Shown piece after piece: positions 53,234-61,775 of a DNA stretch of 64,000 nt; the stretch's first letter is position 1, and the number at the start of each line of letters is the position of its first letter. The notes beneath the pieces were generated by a model. It was not told the origin of the DNA. It did not search any database and saw only the letters and a list, made by a program, of their open reading frames with translations. The stretch comes from Massilia forsythiae (lineage in GTDB: Bacteria; Pseudomonadota; Gammaproteobacteria; Burkholderiales; Burkholderiaceae_D): positions 5,828,001 to 5,892,000 of the forward strand of contig NZ_CP051685.1 of the NCBI RefSeq assembly GCF_012849555.1, given 5' to 3'. The translations under genes and the position numbers were made by a program.

Positions 53234-54117
53234 GCGCGCGCATCCTGATCGCCGAGGACGAGCCGGTGCTGGCGGAGGTGCTGGCGGCGACGCTGCGCGG
53301 CCTGTGGCCCGGCGTGCAGGTCGTGGCGCAGGCGCCGAACGGCATCGCCGCGGTCGAGCAGGCGCTGGCGCTGCGTCCGGATGCGCTGTTCCTGGACATC
53401 AAGATGCCCGGCCGCAGCGGCATCGAGGCGGTCGAGGACTTGCTGGAACGCTGGGACGGGCCGGCGCCGTTCCCGCAGGTGGTGTTCGTCACCGCCTACG
53501 ACGACTACGCGGTGCAGGCCTTCGACAGCGCGGCGCTGGATTACGTCCTCAAGCCCGTGAGCGCGGCGCGCCTGGCGCGCACGGTCGAGCGGGTGCAGCG
53601 GCGCCTGGCCGCCGATGTTTCCACTGCTGCGTACGCCGCTGCGGACGCCGACGCCGCCGCGGCGCACGACGGGACGGCGGCCGCCGCGCCGGACCGCGGC
53701 CTGGCGCGCCTGGTCGAGCAGATGCGCGCGCTGCTGCCGCCCGCCCTGCCGCCCGCCGCGCCGCCCGGCGATCCGGATGCACGCGCCGGCGCAGGCCTGG
53801 ATATCATCCGCGCCGCCGTCGGCAACGTGGTACGCATGATCCGGGTCGAGGACGTGCTGTTCTTCCAGGCGCTCGACAAGTACGTCAACGTCGCCACCGC
53901 CGAGGGCGACGCCCTGATCCGCCTGCCGCTGAAGGAACTGCTGCCGCAACTGGACGGCAACCGCTTCTGCCAGGTCAGCCGCGGCAGCATCGTCAACCTG
54001 CGCCACGTGGCCAGTGCCAGCCGCGACGACATGGGCAAGCTGACGCTGGCGCTGCGCGGGCGGCCGGAACGGCTGCGCGTCAGCCCGCTGTTCGCGCACC
54101 TGTTCCGGCAGATGTAG
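53230..54117 (+). CDS. LytTR response regulator
   Basis: A 295-residue regulator. The receiver domain (residues 1-125) has ILIAEDEPVL, LFLDIKMPGRSGIEAVEDL with the phospho-Asp, VFVTAYDDYAVQAFDSAALD and YVLKPV. A long Ala-rich linker follows (~125-195), then the LytTR DNA-binding domain (RVEDVLFFQALDKYVNVATA, CQVSRGSIVNLRHVASASRD). GGAGG precedes the ATG, which overlaps the kinase stop. The final 38 bases overlap the convergent gene at 54080. Confidence 0.93.
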   Translation: MSARILIAEDEPVLAEVLAATLRGLWPGVQVVAQAPNGIAAVEQALALRPDALFLDIKMPGRSGIEAVEDLLERWDGPAPFPQVVFVTAYDDYAVQAFDSAALDYVLKPVSAARLARTVERVQRRLAADVSTAAYAAADADAAAAHDGTAAAAPDRGLARLVEQMRALLPPALPPAAPPGDPDARAGAGLDIIRAAVGNVVRMIRVEDVLFFQALDKYVNVATAEGDALIRLPLKELLPQLDGNRFCQVSRGSIVNLRHVASASRDDMGKLTLALRGRPERLRVSPLFAHLFRQM

Positions 54118-54823
54118 GCGCGCCGGGCGCGCCAGCCGCCGGCGCCTGGGCATAGAGCGACATCGCCGTGTCCGGCCAGCGCGCCTCCAGCAGCCGGTCC
54201 TTGTGGATCAGGATGTAGCACACCTTGTTGTCCTGGTTGCCGCCGAGGATACGGTAGGCGTTGCCCTGCTCGCCGGCGTGGAACCCGACGTGCCCGTTGC
54301 CCGACTGCTCGCCGCCGTGCGTGAAGACCATCACCGCACCTTCGCGCGGCGTGACCCGGCTACCGAAGCGGCCCCAGGAGCGCGCACGCAACAGCCCGTT
54401 CGGCAGAACCTGCTCGGGCAAGGTGCTGGAGACGCAGTGCCCGACGAACAAGCCGCACCAGGGAATGTCGTCGCCGTTGTAGGGCAGGTCAAGCAGGCTG
54501 GCCCAGTCGAGGATGACCGGATTACTGGCCGCGCCCAGGAATTCGCGGGTCCGCACGAGACGCACCGCTTCTTCCATCCATGGCAGCGGTAAGGACAGTG
54601 CCGGGGCGCCCGGCCGCGCCGCCGGCGCCGGGATGCCCGCGCCCTGCAGGTGCGCCGCCGTTTCCGGCCCGACGATGCCATCCACCACCAGCCCTTCGCG
54701 GCCCTGGAACAGCTTGACCGCCGCCACCGTCCTGCGGCCCCAGATACCGTCGATCGGACCCGGATCGAGCCCGACGCGGGCCAGCGCTTCCTGGATTTCC
54801 CTGGTGCCCATGCTGATGCTCAT
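54080..54823 (-). CDS. Peptidoglycan-binding, CHAP/NlpC-like hydrolase (TIGR02594-type)
   Basis: A 247-residue protein with no signal peptide. Residues ~5-65 form a peptidoglycan-binding domain (EIQEALARVGLDPGPIDGIW, FQGREGLVVDGIVGPETAAH). The rest is a papain-like amidase/endopeptidase fold with Cys in DDIPWCGLFVGHCVSS and His in GNGHVGFHAGEQ, as in the TIGR02594 family, plus LGGNQDNKV. It could be a lysin, or an effector or wall-remodelling enzyme exported by another route. GGGAG lies before the ATG. It overlaps the LytTR gene end. Confidence 0.82.
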   Translation of the reverse strand: MSISMGTREIQEALARVGLDPGPIDGIWGRRTVAAVKLFQGREGLVVDGIVGPETAAHLQGAGIPAPAARPGAPALSLPLPWMEEAVRLVRTREFLGAASNPVILDWASLLDLPYNGDDIPWCGLFVGHCVSSTLPEQVLPNGLLRARSWGRFGSRVTPREGAVMVFTHGGEQSGNGHVGFHAGEQGNAYRILGGNQDNKVCYILIHKDRLLEARWPDTAMSLYAQAPAAGAPGAPTSAGTGARTAG

Positions 54824-55200
54824 GACAATGCTCCCTGTGGTGGGCCCGGCTTGCGACATGCAGGTGGAATGGATTGCCGGCGCCAGCATGCACACTAATG
54901 TATGCCGATTGCATATGCCAGGATGTCCGCAATCCGCCCTGTCCTGGGTCAAACGACCGCCGTTGCGCTGGCCAGCCTGAGAAAGTTTCAGCCAGATCGG
55001 CATGCGATACAGGCCGGCGAGATCATTCCAAAAGAATGGACTCGATGCTTTTCCGGTGGTCCGCTATACGGAACACGCATATCAGCTAGTCCGGTATTGG
55101 CATTGTATGTTTTCGATGCTGTGACAGAATGCGTCAACCAATTGCCCGGCGCGAAGCTCTACACGATGCGCCCGGGCCACGACAACCACAGGAGACAAGC
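54824..55200. other. 377-base control region upstream of dctA
   Basis: Contains the conserved LysR-type element at 55060-55108. No small gene is convincing; the open frame at 54902-55207 overlaps the dctA start and has no family resemblance. Confidence 0.6.
55060..55108 (+). promoter_or_regulatory. LysR-type promoter element upstream of dctA
   Basis: Includes the dyad TATACGGAACACGCATA (55065-55081), followed by AGCTAGT, GGTAT and GGCATTGTAT. The same order and spacing recurs at 58636-58685 before ligI, where the dyad is TATGCGGAAAACGCATA. The LysR gene at 57699-58622 is the likely binder of both. Confidence 0.75.
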
Positions 55201-56502
55201 ATGTTGAGCAGCACGACTGGCGCCGCCGCGTCCGCACCGCCGGCGGCACGCCGCTGGTACAAGCAGTTATGGATCCAGGTCTTGATCGCGATGGCGCTGG
55301 GCATCCTGATCGGCCATTATTTCCCCGACCTCGGCACCAAACTGCAGCCGCTGGGCGACGGCTTCATCAAGCTGATCCGCATGCTGATCGCGCCGATCAT
55401 CTTCTGCACCGTGGTGCTGGGCATCGCCAAGATGGACGACATGTCGCGCGTCGGCCGCGTCGCCGTCAAGGGCCTCATCTATTTCGAGGTGATGACCACC
55501 ATCGCGCTGGTGGTCGGCCTGGTCGTGGTCAACCTGTGGCAGCCGGGCGCCGGCATGAACGTCGACGCCTCCAACCTGGACGCCGCCTCGGTCAGCCGCT
55601 ACGTGGCGCAAGGCCACGAGAGCGGCATCATCCCGTTCCTGATGAACATCATCCCGAACACCATGGTCGGCTCGCTGGCCGAGGGCAACATCCTGCAGGT
55701 GCTCCTGATCTCGGTGCTGTTCGGCTGCGTGCTGGCGCGCCTGGGCAGCGTCGGCAAGCCGATCATCGAGGTGATGGACGGCTTCGCCAAGGTCTTCTTC
55801 GGCATGGTCGCCATCGTCATGTGGGCGGCGCCGATCGGCGCGTTCGGCGCCATCGCCTTCACGGTCGGCAAGTACGGCGCCGGCGCCCTGCTCTCGCTGG
55901 GCAACCTGCTGGTGTGCTTCTACGTGACCTGCCTGATCTTCATCTTCGGCATCCTCGGCCCGATCGCGCGCCTGAGCGGCTTCAGCCTGTTCAAGCTGAT
56001 GCGCTACCTGCGCGAGGAAATCCTGGTGTGCCTGGCCACGACGTCCTCGGAAAGCGTGCTGCCGCGCATGCTGACCAAGATGGAGCAGCTCGGCTGCAAG
56101 CCGAGCGTGGTCGGCCTGATCATCCCGACCGGCTACTCGTTCAACCTGGACGGCACCTGCCTGTACCTGGCCAGCGTGACCGTGTTCCTGGCCCAGGCCA
56201 CCAACACGCCGCTCGACCTGACCCAGCAGATCGTGCTGCTGAGCGTGCTGCTGCTGACCTCCAAGGGCGCAGCCGGCGTGGCCGGCGCCGCCTTCGTGGT
56301 GCTGGCGGCCACGCTGTCGACGGTCGGCACGATTCCGGTGGCGAGCGTGGCGCTGATCCTGGGCGTGCACCGCCTGCTGTCCGAAGGCCTGACCCCGACC
56401 AACCTGATCGGCAACGCGGTGGCCACGATCGTCATCTCGAAATGGGAAAAGGCGCTCGACATGGAACAGCTGCAGCGCGTGCTGGACAAGAAACAGGCCT
56501 GA
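55201..56502 (+). CDS. dctA: C4-dicarboxylate:cation symporter DctA
   Basis: A 433-residue transporter of the glutamate/dicarboxylate symporter family. WYKQLWIQVLIAMALGILIG, LIRMLIAPIIFCTVVLGIAK, ATTSSESVLPRMLTKMEQLG (serine-rich hairpin) and TGYSFNLDGTCLYLASVTVF define DctA; the NLDG and later VASVALILGVHRLLSEG are substrate and cation sites. The SD is AGGAGACAAGC. The setting, next to a porin and ligI under a shared promoter element, suggests import of 2-pyrone-4,6-dicarboxylate or a related diacid; succinate/malate is the default. Confidence 0.92.
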   Translation: MLSSTTGAAASAPPAARRWYKQLWIQVLIAMALGILIGHYFPDLGTKLQPLGDGFIKLIRMLIAPIIFCTVVLGIAKMDDMSRVGRVAVKGLIYFEVMTTIALVVGLVVVNLWQPGAGMNVDASNLDAASVSRYVAQGHESGIIPFLMNIIPNTMVGSLAEGNILQVLLISVLFGCVLARLGSVGKPIIEVMDGFAKVFFGMVAIVMWAAPIGAFGAIAFTVGKYGAGALLSLGNLLVCFYVTCLIFIFGILGPIARLSGFSLFKLMRYLREEILVCLATTSSESVLPRMLTKMEQLGCKPSVVGLIIPTGYSFNLDGTCLYLASVTVFLAQATNTPLDLTQQIVLLSVLLLTSKGAAGVAGAAFVVLAATLSTVGTIPVASVALILGVHRLLSEGLTPTNLIGNAVATIVISKWEKALDMEQLQRVLDKKQA

Positions 56503-56610
56503 GCCGCCACCCCCGGCGCCCGGCGCCCGGTACATGCTGCCGGGCCGCCACCGCCGCATCCCTTTCCGCGCGGGCCGCAGAGTCCGCCATATCCACCTCC
56601 TGGAGACACC

Positions 56611-57681
56611 ATGAGCAGCCTCCCGCACCGGGCCGCAGGCCCTTCCCTTGCCCGCCGTTTCGTCCGCCCCGCCCTGTGGCGCGCCCTTGCCGGCGCATGC
56701 CTCGGCCTGTGCGCCGTCGAGGCGGCCGCCGCCGACAATCTCCAGATCTACGGCCTGGTCGGCAGCTACGCCGGCAGCATCAAGCGCAGCGACAACGTCG
56801 AGCGCGCGACCGTGGTCGGCTCGGGCGGCCTGACCACCTCGTGGTGGGGCATCCGCGGCGGCGAAGACCTGGGCGGCGGCACCCGCGCCATCTTCCAGCT
56901 CGAACAGTTCTTCCAGCCCGACACCGGCGGCGCCGGCCGCAGCCCCAGCGATCCGGGCGGCTTTTCGCGCAGCGCCTGGGTCGGCTTTTCCGGCGGCTTC
57001 GGCCAGCTGACCGTCGGCCGCCACACCTCGCCCTACTACGTGTCGATGCAGATGGTGAACCCGTTCGGCGCCTCGGTGGTGTTCTCGCCGCTGGTGCTGC
57101 AGAGCTACGTGTCGACCTTCGGCGGGGTGGTGATCGGCGACACGGTATGGAACAACGTGGTCCAGTACGTGTCGCCGACCGTGGCCGGCCTGAACGCCAC
57201 GGTCCTGTACGCGCCCGGCGAAGTGGCCGGCAACGCCGGCGTCAACAACGCCGGCGTGCACCTGCGCTACGTGCAAGGCCACTGGAGCGCGGTGCTGTCG
57301 GCGCAGCGCGTGCGCACCGCGGCGGTGGCGCCGTCGACCGGCCAGCAAGCCTGGCTGGCCGGCGCCGCCTACGACGCCGGCTGGGCCAAGCTGTACGCCT
57401 CGGCGCAGCGCACCGAGAATGCCGTCACCGACATCGCCTCGCGCACCTGGCAGCTCGGCACGTCGGTGCCGGTGACCCAGGGCGGATCGGTCCTGGCATC
57501 GGTGGCGCGCACGACCGTCGAGCGGCCGGCGCTGGCGCAGACCGCGCGCAATACCGGCGCCCTCGGCTACGACCTGTTCCTGTCGCGCCGCACCGACGTC
57601 TATGTCACGTATCTGTACGACCGCGTGCAGGGGCGCGCCAGCGGCAACAGCTACGCGCTCGGCATCCGCCACACCTTCTGA
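56611..57681 (+). CDS. Gram-negative porin, PDC cluster
   Basis: A 356-residue porin of the same family as the gallate-operon porin. A longish signal sequence (LWRALAGACLGLCAVEAAAA) is followed by DNLQIYGLVGSYAGSIKRSD, SWWGIRGGEDLGGGTRAIFQ, SAWVGFSGGFGQLTVGRHTS and the terminal GIRHTF. CTGGAGACACC is the SD, and it lies 108 bases after dctA on the same strand, so a dctA-porin transcript is likely. Confidence 0.9.
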   Translation: MSSLPHRAAGPSLARRFVRPALWRALAGACLGLCAVEAAAADNLQIYGLVGSYAGSIKRSDNVERATVVGSGGLTTSWWGIRGGEDLGGGTRAIFQLEQFFQPDTGGAGRSPSDPGGFSRSAWVGFSGGFGQLTVGRHTSPYYVSMQMVNPFGASVVFSPLVLQSYVSTFGGVVIGDTVWNNVVQYVSPTVAGLNATVLYAPGEVAGNAGVNNAGVHLRYVQGHWSAVLSAQRVRTAAVAPSTGQQAWLAGAAYDAGWAKLYASAQRTENAVTDIASRTWQLGTSVPVTQGGSVLASVARTTVERPALAQTARNTGALGYDLFLSRRTDVYVTYLYDRVQGRASGNSYALGIRHTF

Positions 57682-57698
57682 CCGGTGGCCGCCGCTGC

Positions 57699-58622
57699 TC
57701 ACGCCAGGTAGGCGTCGATGTTCTGCTGGCGCGCGGCGTACAGCGGCATGATCTCGCTTTCCAGCATGGCCACCGCGCGGTTGGCCAGGCGCGACAGCGG
57801 ATGCTGGTTGCTGGTGGCGATCGCCACGCGGCTGCGGATGGCCGGATCGGCGATGCGCGTGCAGCGGAAGCGCCGCTGGCGCGGGTCGGCCAGGATCGCG
57901 TTCAGCGGCAGCACCGCGTGGCCGTAGCCCTCGTCGACCAGGTCGAGCAGCGGCGGCACGGCGTCGATCTCGAGCGCGATGTTCAGCTGCACGCCACGCT
58001 CGGCCGCGTGCATCTCGACCAGCGTGCGGATCGCGTGCAGGCGCCCCGGAATGATCAGGGGATAGCGCGCCAGCTCGGCCAGCGTGATGGTGGCCGGGGC
58101 CGGCGCATCCGGTTTGCTGATCAAGAACATCTCTTCGCTGAACAGCAGGCGCTTGTCGACCAGCGGCGTCTCGCCGGTGTCGTACAGCACCGCGGCGTCG
58201 ATGCGCCCCATCGCCAGCCACTCGGCCAGGTAGCTCGACAAGCCTTCCGACACCGTGATGTTCGCCTGCGGGAACTGGGTCTGGAAGCCGCGCACCAGCG
58301 CCATCGTCGCGAACCGGGCCACGCTCGGCGCCAGGCCGATGCGCACGTGGCCGTCGAGCGTGCCCTGCAAATTCTTCAGCGCGTTCTGCGCCGCCTCGAC
58401 CTGGTGCAGGATGCCCTTGCTGTGCTCCAGCAGCACCTTGCCGGCCTCGGTCAGCACCACGCCGCGGCCGTTGCGGCGCAACAGGTTCTGGCGCAAATCC
58501 ACTTCCAGCTGGCGCACCAGGCGGCTCAGGGCCGGCTGGGTGCGGCCGAGGATGGCCGACGCCCGCGTAAAACTGCTGAGTTCGGCGACGTGGACGAAGG
58601 CTTCGAGCTGGTCGAGGTTCAT
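57699..58622 (-). CDS. LysR family regulator of the PDC/dicarboxylate cluster
   Basis: A 307-residue LysR protein. HTH: LDQLEAFVHVAELSSFTRAS, TQPALSRLVRQLEVDLRQNL. The effector domain begins VRIGLAPSVARFATMALVRG. It is convergent with the porin gene and divergent from ligI, with the LysR box at 58636-58685 in between. The matching element upstream of dctA implies it controls both units. The inducer is unknown; PDC or a pathway intermediate is plausible. Confidence 0.9.
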   Translation of the reverse strand: MNLDQLEAFVHVAELSSFTRASAILGRTQPALSRLVRQLEVDLRQNLLRRNGRGVVLTEAGKVLLEHSKGILHQVEAAQNALKNLQGTLDGHVRIGLAPSVARFATMALVRGFQTQFPQANITVSEGLSSYLAEWLAMGRIDAAVLYDTGETPLVDKRLLFSEEMFLISKPDAPAPATITLAELARYPLIIPGRLHAIRTLVEMHAAERGVQLNIALEIDAVPPLLDLVDEGYGHAVLPLNAILADPRQRRFRCTRIADPAIRSRVAIATSNQHPLSRLANRAVAMLESEIMPLYAARQQNIDAYLA

Positions 58623-58635
58623 GGCGGTGGTCGAT

Positions 58636-58685
58636 TCCGGTTATGCGGAAAACGCATAGGAGCTAGTGAGGTATCGGCATTGTAT
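58636..58685 (+). promoter_or_regulatory. LysR-type promoter element between lysR and ligI
   Basis: The dyad TATGCGGAAAACGCATA (58642-58658; arms TATGCG/CGCATA, T-N11-A form) is followed by AGCTAGT, GGTAT and GGCATTGTAT. It shares most positions over ~50 bases with the element at 55060-55108. Confidence 0.8.
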
Positions 58686-58785
58686 CGGCCTGGCGCCATC
58701 GGCACAATCCGCTGACCGGTGCAGCACATCCAGACTGCCCGCCCAAGCGATCGCCAGCAACAGCGCCATCTCCACAGGAACCGCC

Positions 58786-59655
58786 ATGAAATCTTGCCTG
58801 CCTCCCGACCCGCATCCGGTCAAGCCCATCCACCAGCTGCCGCCCGGCGCCTGCGACGCCCACTGCCACGTGTTCGGCCCGGCCGCCGTGTTCCCGTACG
58901 CCGCCGACCGCAGCTACACCCCGCCGGACGCGCCCAAGGAAGCCCTGCGCGCATTGCACCGTCGCCTGGGCGTATCGCGCGCCGTGATCGTGCACGCCAG
59001 CTGCCACGGCACCGATAACCGCGTCACGCTGGATGCGATCGCGTCCAGCGACGGCGCCTACCGCGGCGTGGCCAACGTCGATCCCGATATCGGTGACGCC
59101 GAGCTGGCCGCGCTGCACGCCGGCGGCATCCGCGCCATCCGCTTCAACTTCGTCAAGCACCTGGGCGGCGTGCCGGACGTGGCCGTGGTCGAACGCCTGG
59201 TCGAGCGCATCAAGCCGCTCGGCTGGCACATCGTGCTGCACTTCGACGCCGAGGACATCCCCGAGCAGCAGGACCTGCTGCGCCGGATCACGGTGCCCTT
59301 CGTGATCGACCACATGGGCCGCGTGCGCGCCGAGCAGGGCCTGGAGCAGCGCCCGTTCCAGCTGCTGCTGCAACTGATGCGCGAGAACCCGCTGGCCTGG
59401 GTCAAGATCTGCGGCGCCGAACGCGTCTCGGCCGGCAAGCGCCCGTTCCTGGATGCGGTGCCGTTCGCCCGGGCCCTGATCGCCACCGCGCCCGAGCGCC
59501 TGCTGTGGGGCACCGACTGGCCGCACCCGAACATCAGCAAGGACATGCCGAACGACGGCGAACTGGTCGACCTGCTGTACGCGTTCACCAGCGACGAAGC
59601 GGTGCTGCGGCAGATCCTGGTCGACAACCCGACGCGCCTGTATTGGGCCGAATGA
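58786..59655 (+). CDS. ligI: 2-Pyrone-4,6-dicarboxylate lactonase-like amidohydrolase
   Basis: A 289-residue TIM-barrel amidohydrolase matching LigI, which hydrolyses 2-pyrone-4,6-dicarboxylate to the open ring acid that feeds into the 4-oxalomesaconate pathway. GACDAHCHVFGPAAVFPYAA carries the HxH motif; SCHGTDNRVTLDAIASS, IRFNFVKHLGGVPD, VIDHMGRVRAEQG and LLWGTDWPHPNI (catalytic Asp) follow. AGGAAC precedes the ATG at 58786. A tricarboxylate-type or other lactone is the alternative substrate. It is followed 13 bases on by the double-HTH protein gene. Confidence 0.88.
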   Translation: MKSCLPPDPHPVKPIHQLPPGACDAHCHVFGPAAVFPYAADRSYTPPDAPKEALRALHRRLGVSRAVIVHASCHGTDNRVTLDAIASSDGAYRGVANVDPDIGDAELAALHAGGIRAIRFNFVKHLGGVPDVAVVERLVERIKPLGWHIVLHFDAEDIPEQQDLLRRITVPFVIDHMGRVRAEQGLEQRPFQLLLQLMRENPLAWVKICGAERVSAGKRPFLDAVPFARALIATAPERLLWGTDWPHPNISKDMPNDGELVDLLYAFTSDEAVLRQILVDNPTRLYWAE

Positions 59656-59668
59656 GCGCCTTCCGGCC

Positions 59669-60283
59669 ATGACGCCCGACACGCTGCGCCACCTGCACGC
59701 CTTCCAGGCCGTGGCCGAACGCGGCGGCGTGCGCAGCGCCGGCAGCGTGCTGGTGCGCGACCCTTCCACCGTGACGCGCACCGTCGCCGGCCTGGAACGC
59801 ATGCTGGCGGCCGAGCTGTTCGAACGCGGCGCGCACGGCATGCGCCTGACGCGCAGCGGCGAACGGGTGCTGGCCCATGCGCGCCGCATCGCCGCCATCC
59901 TGCACGCGGTGCATCGCCAGGCGCTGCGCTCGCGCCTGCGCAGCGGGCCGGTGGCCGGGGTCGAGGCGCTGTTCAGCGAGCGCCGCCTGCGCCTGGCGGT
60001 GCTGCTGGCGGACATGGGCCGCATGCCCAAGGTGGCGCATGCCAGCGCCCTATCGCAGCCGGCGGTCAGCCAGGGCATCGCCCGGCTGGAAGCGGACCTG
60101 GGACAGGCGCTGTTCGTGCGCGGCGCCGGGCGCATGGCGCCGACCGAGGCCGGCGCGCGCTGGATCGGGCGCTTCAACGATATCCTGGACGAGCTGGACC
60201 GCCTGCGGCGCGGAGTGGATGGCGGCCCCGACGAAGGACATTACACGGACTACGGGGCGCCGCTGCCGCCTTGCATGGGGTGA
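59669..60283 (+). CDS. Free-standing double LysR-type HTH protein (no effector domain)
   Basis: A 204-residue protein with two LysR-type HTH units and nothing else. HTH1 is at ~5-62 (LRHLHAFQAVAERGGVRSAG, STVTRTVAGLERMLAAELFE). HTH2 is at ~100-160 (SALSQPAVSQGIARLEADLG, LFVRGAGRMAPTEAGARWIG). The linker GPVAGVEALFSERRLRLAVL matches the GalR linker closely. A full-length gene would need ~600 more bases, but udk ends only 20 bases away, so the effector domain was lost or never present. It is in operon position behind ligI and has no SD. It may act as a GalR partner, antagonist or constitutive binder. Confidence 0.82.
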   Translation: MTPDTLRHLHAFQAVAERGGVRSAGSVLVRDPSTVTRTVAGLERMLAAELFERGAHGMRLTRSGERVLAHARRIAAILHAVHRQALRSRLRSGPVAGVEALFSERRLRLAVLLADMGRMPKVAHASALSQPAVSQGIARLEADLGQALFVRGAGRMAPTEAGARWIGRFNDILDELDRLRRGVDGGPDEGHYTDYGAPLPPCMG

Positions 60284-60302
60284 TAAGGGAGGGGCAACCG
60301 GC

Positions 60303-60944
60303 TCAATTCCGCTTCAGCTTGCCGATCACGCTCGCCACCTTGGTGGTGATGACATCCACCGCCGGACCGTTGGCGCCATGCGGCAGGATGACGTCGGCGT
60401 GGCGCTTGGTCGGCTCGATGAATTGCTTGTGCATCGGGCGCACCGTTTCCAGGTACTGGGCGACGATGCTCTCCATCGAGCGGCCGCGCTCCCTGATGTC
60501 GCGCTGCATGCGGCGGATGAAACGCACGTCGGGCGCGGTGTCGACGAAGATCTTCAGCGACATCATCTTGCGCAGGTCGGCGTCGTACAGGGCGAACAAG
60601 CCTTCGATCACGATAACCGGGGCCGGCTTGACCGGAATCGTCTTGTCGGAGCGGTTGTCGATGGTGAAGTCGTATTCCGGCATGGCGATGGTGTCGCCGT
60701 TGCGCAGGGCCTGCACGTGCTCCACCAGCAGCGGCCAGTCGAAGGCCTGCGGGTGGTCGTAGTTCTGCTTGCGGCGCACTTCCGGGGTCAGGTCGGACTG
60801 GTCGCGGTAGTAATCGTCCTGCATCACGACCGAGACCATCTCGGCGCCGAAGGAGGCCAGCACCTGCTGGGTCACCGTCGACTTGCCGCTGCCGCTGCCG
60901 CCGGCGACGCCGATCACGAACGGGGAGAAAGAAATCTGATTCAT
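60303..60944 (-). CDS. udk: Uridine kinase
   Basis: A 213-residue P-loop kinase phosphorylating uridine and cytidine (pyrimidine salvage). VIGVAGGSGSGKSTVTQQVL is the Walker A region; VVMQDDYYRDQSDL holds the catalytic Asp; NYDHPQAFDWPLLVEHVQAL and VIVIEGLFALYDADLRKMMS are family motifs; RRMQRDIRERGRSMESIVAQ is the lid. GCGGGG precedes the ATG at 60944. It is divergent from the NUDIX gene. Confidence 0.95.
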   Translation of the reverse strand: MNQISFSPFVIGVAGGSGSGKSTVTQQVLASFGAEMVSVVMQDDYYRDQSDLTPEVRRKQNYDHPQAFDWPLLVEHVQALRNGDTIAMPEYDFTIDNRSDKTIPVKPAPVIVIEGLFALYDADLRKMMSLKIFVDTAPDVRFIRRMQRDIRERGRSMESIVAQYLETVRPMHKQFIEPTKRHADVILPHGANGPAVDVITTKVASVIGKLKRN

Positions 60945-61028
60945 CCCCGCATGATACCGGAGCGGCGCCCGAACCGACAGGGGCCGGTTGGTGCAGAATG
61001 CAGCTTGAGCATACCCGAGGCCCGATCC

Positions 61029-61688
61029 ATGCACACCTTCCACCCCTTCCCCGACGACGACGGCCGGCCGGTGCGCCTGCACCGGCCGAGCATGCCGACG
61101 CCGTTGCCGCACTGGCGCGACCCCGGCGCCATCGCCACCGTCGTCCCGGGCGGCGCGATGCCGCCTTGCCTGAACGGCATCGCCGTGGCGCCGTGGCCTG
61201 CCGCGCCTACCTGCGGCGCCGGCTGGGGCGCGCTGGCCGGCGGCCTCGCGCTGGACGAACCGCCGTTCGCGCAGCCGCCGGGCACCGCGGCGGCGGCCGG
61301 CGCCGTGGTGCTCGAGGACGACGGCCGCGTGTGGCTGGTCGCGCCCAGCAATGCCTTCGGCGGCTATGCCGCCACCTTTCCCAAGGGGCGCGTCGATCCC
61401 GGCGCCGGCCTGGCCTGCGCGGCGATCCGCGAAACCTTCGAGGAATCCGGCCTGCAGGTGCGCATCGACGCCTTCCTGGTCGACGTGCGCCGCACCCAAA
61501 CGTATACCCGCTACTACCTGGCGCGCCGCATCGGCGGCGATCCGGCCGCCATGGGCTGGGAGACGCAGGCGGTGCACCTGGTGCCGGCAGCGCGCCTGCG
61601 CGCGGTGGCCGTCCATCCCAATGACGAGGCCGTCATCGCGGCGCTGGAGCGGCACCTGGCTGCCACGAACGGCCTAAAAACCGGGTAA
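61029..61688 (+). CDS. NUDIX hydrolase-domain protein
   Basis: A 219-residue protein. An ~85-residue Pro/Gly/Ala-rich N-terminal extension precedes a NUDIX domain (AAGAVVLEDDGRVWLVAPSN, then FPKGRVDPGAGLACAAIRET and FEESGL). The Nudix box has the REUxEExGU metal residues, but the earlier conserved Glu (GX5E) is Ala. Nucleoside-diphosphate-linked substrates are expected; the precise one is unknown. There is no strong SD at the ATG. Confidence 0.82.
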   Translation: MHTFHPFPDDDGRPVRLHRPSMPTPLPHWRDPGAIATVVPGGAMPPCLNGIAVAPWPAAPTCGAGWGALAGGLALDEPPFAQPPGTAAAAGAVVLEDDGRVWLVAPSNAFGGYAATFPKGRVDPGAGLACAAIRETFEESGLQVRIDAFLVDVRRTQTYTRYYLARRIGGDPAAMGWETQAVHLVPAARLRAVAVHPNDEAVIAALERHLAATNGLKTG

Positions 61689-61775
61689 AGAAAGCGCCGC
61701 CGCGCATCAAGGGCGCGTCAGGATCGCGCGCCGCAACGCGTCTTTTTACAAAATTTTTATGCGCGCGCCGATACG

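Noticed and set aside
54902..55207. 101-codon frame upstream of dctA
   Set aside because: Overlaps the conserved LysR element and the dctA start; no SD and no similarity.
55267..58221. 984-codon open frame on the minus strand
   Set aside because: Antisense to dctA and the porin; His/Gln/Ala-rich low-complexity translation.
55269..58715. 1148-codon open frame on the plus strand across dctA, the porin and lysR
   Set aside because: Out of frame with dctA and porin and antisense to lysR; Arg/Pro/Gly-rich shadow without family features.
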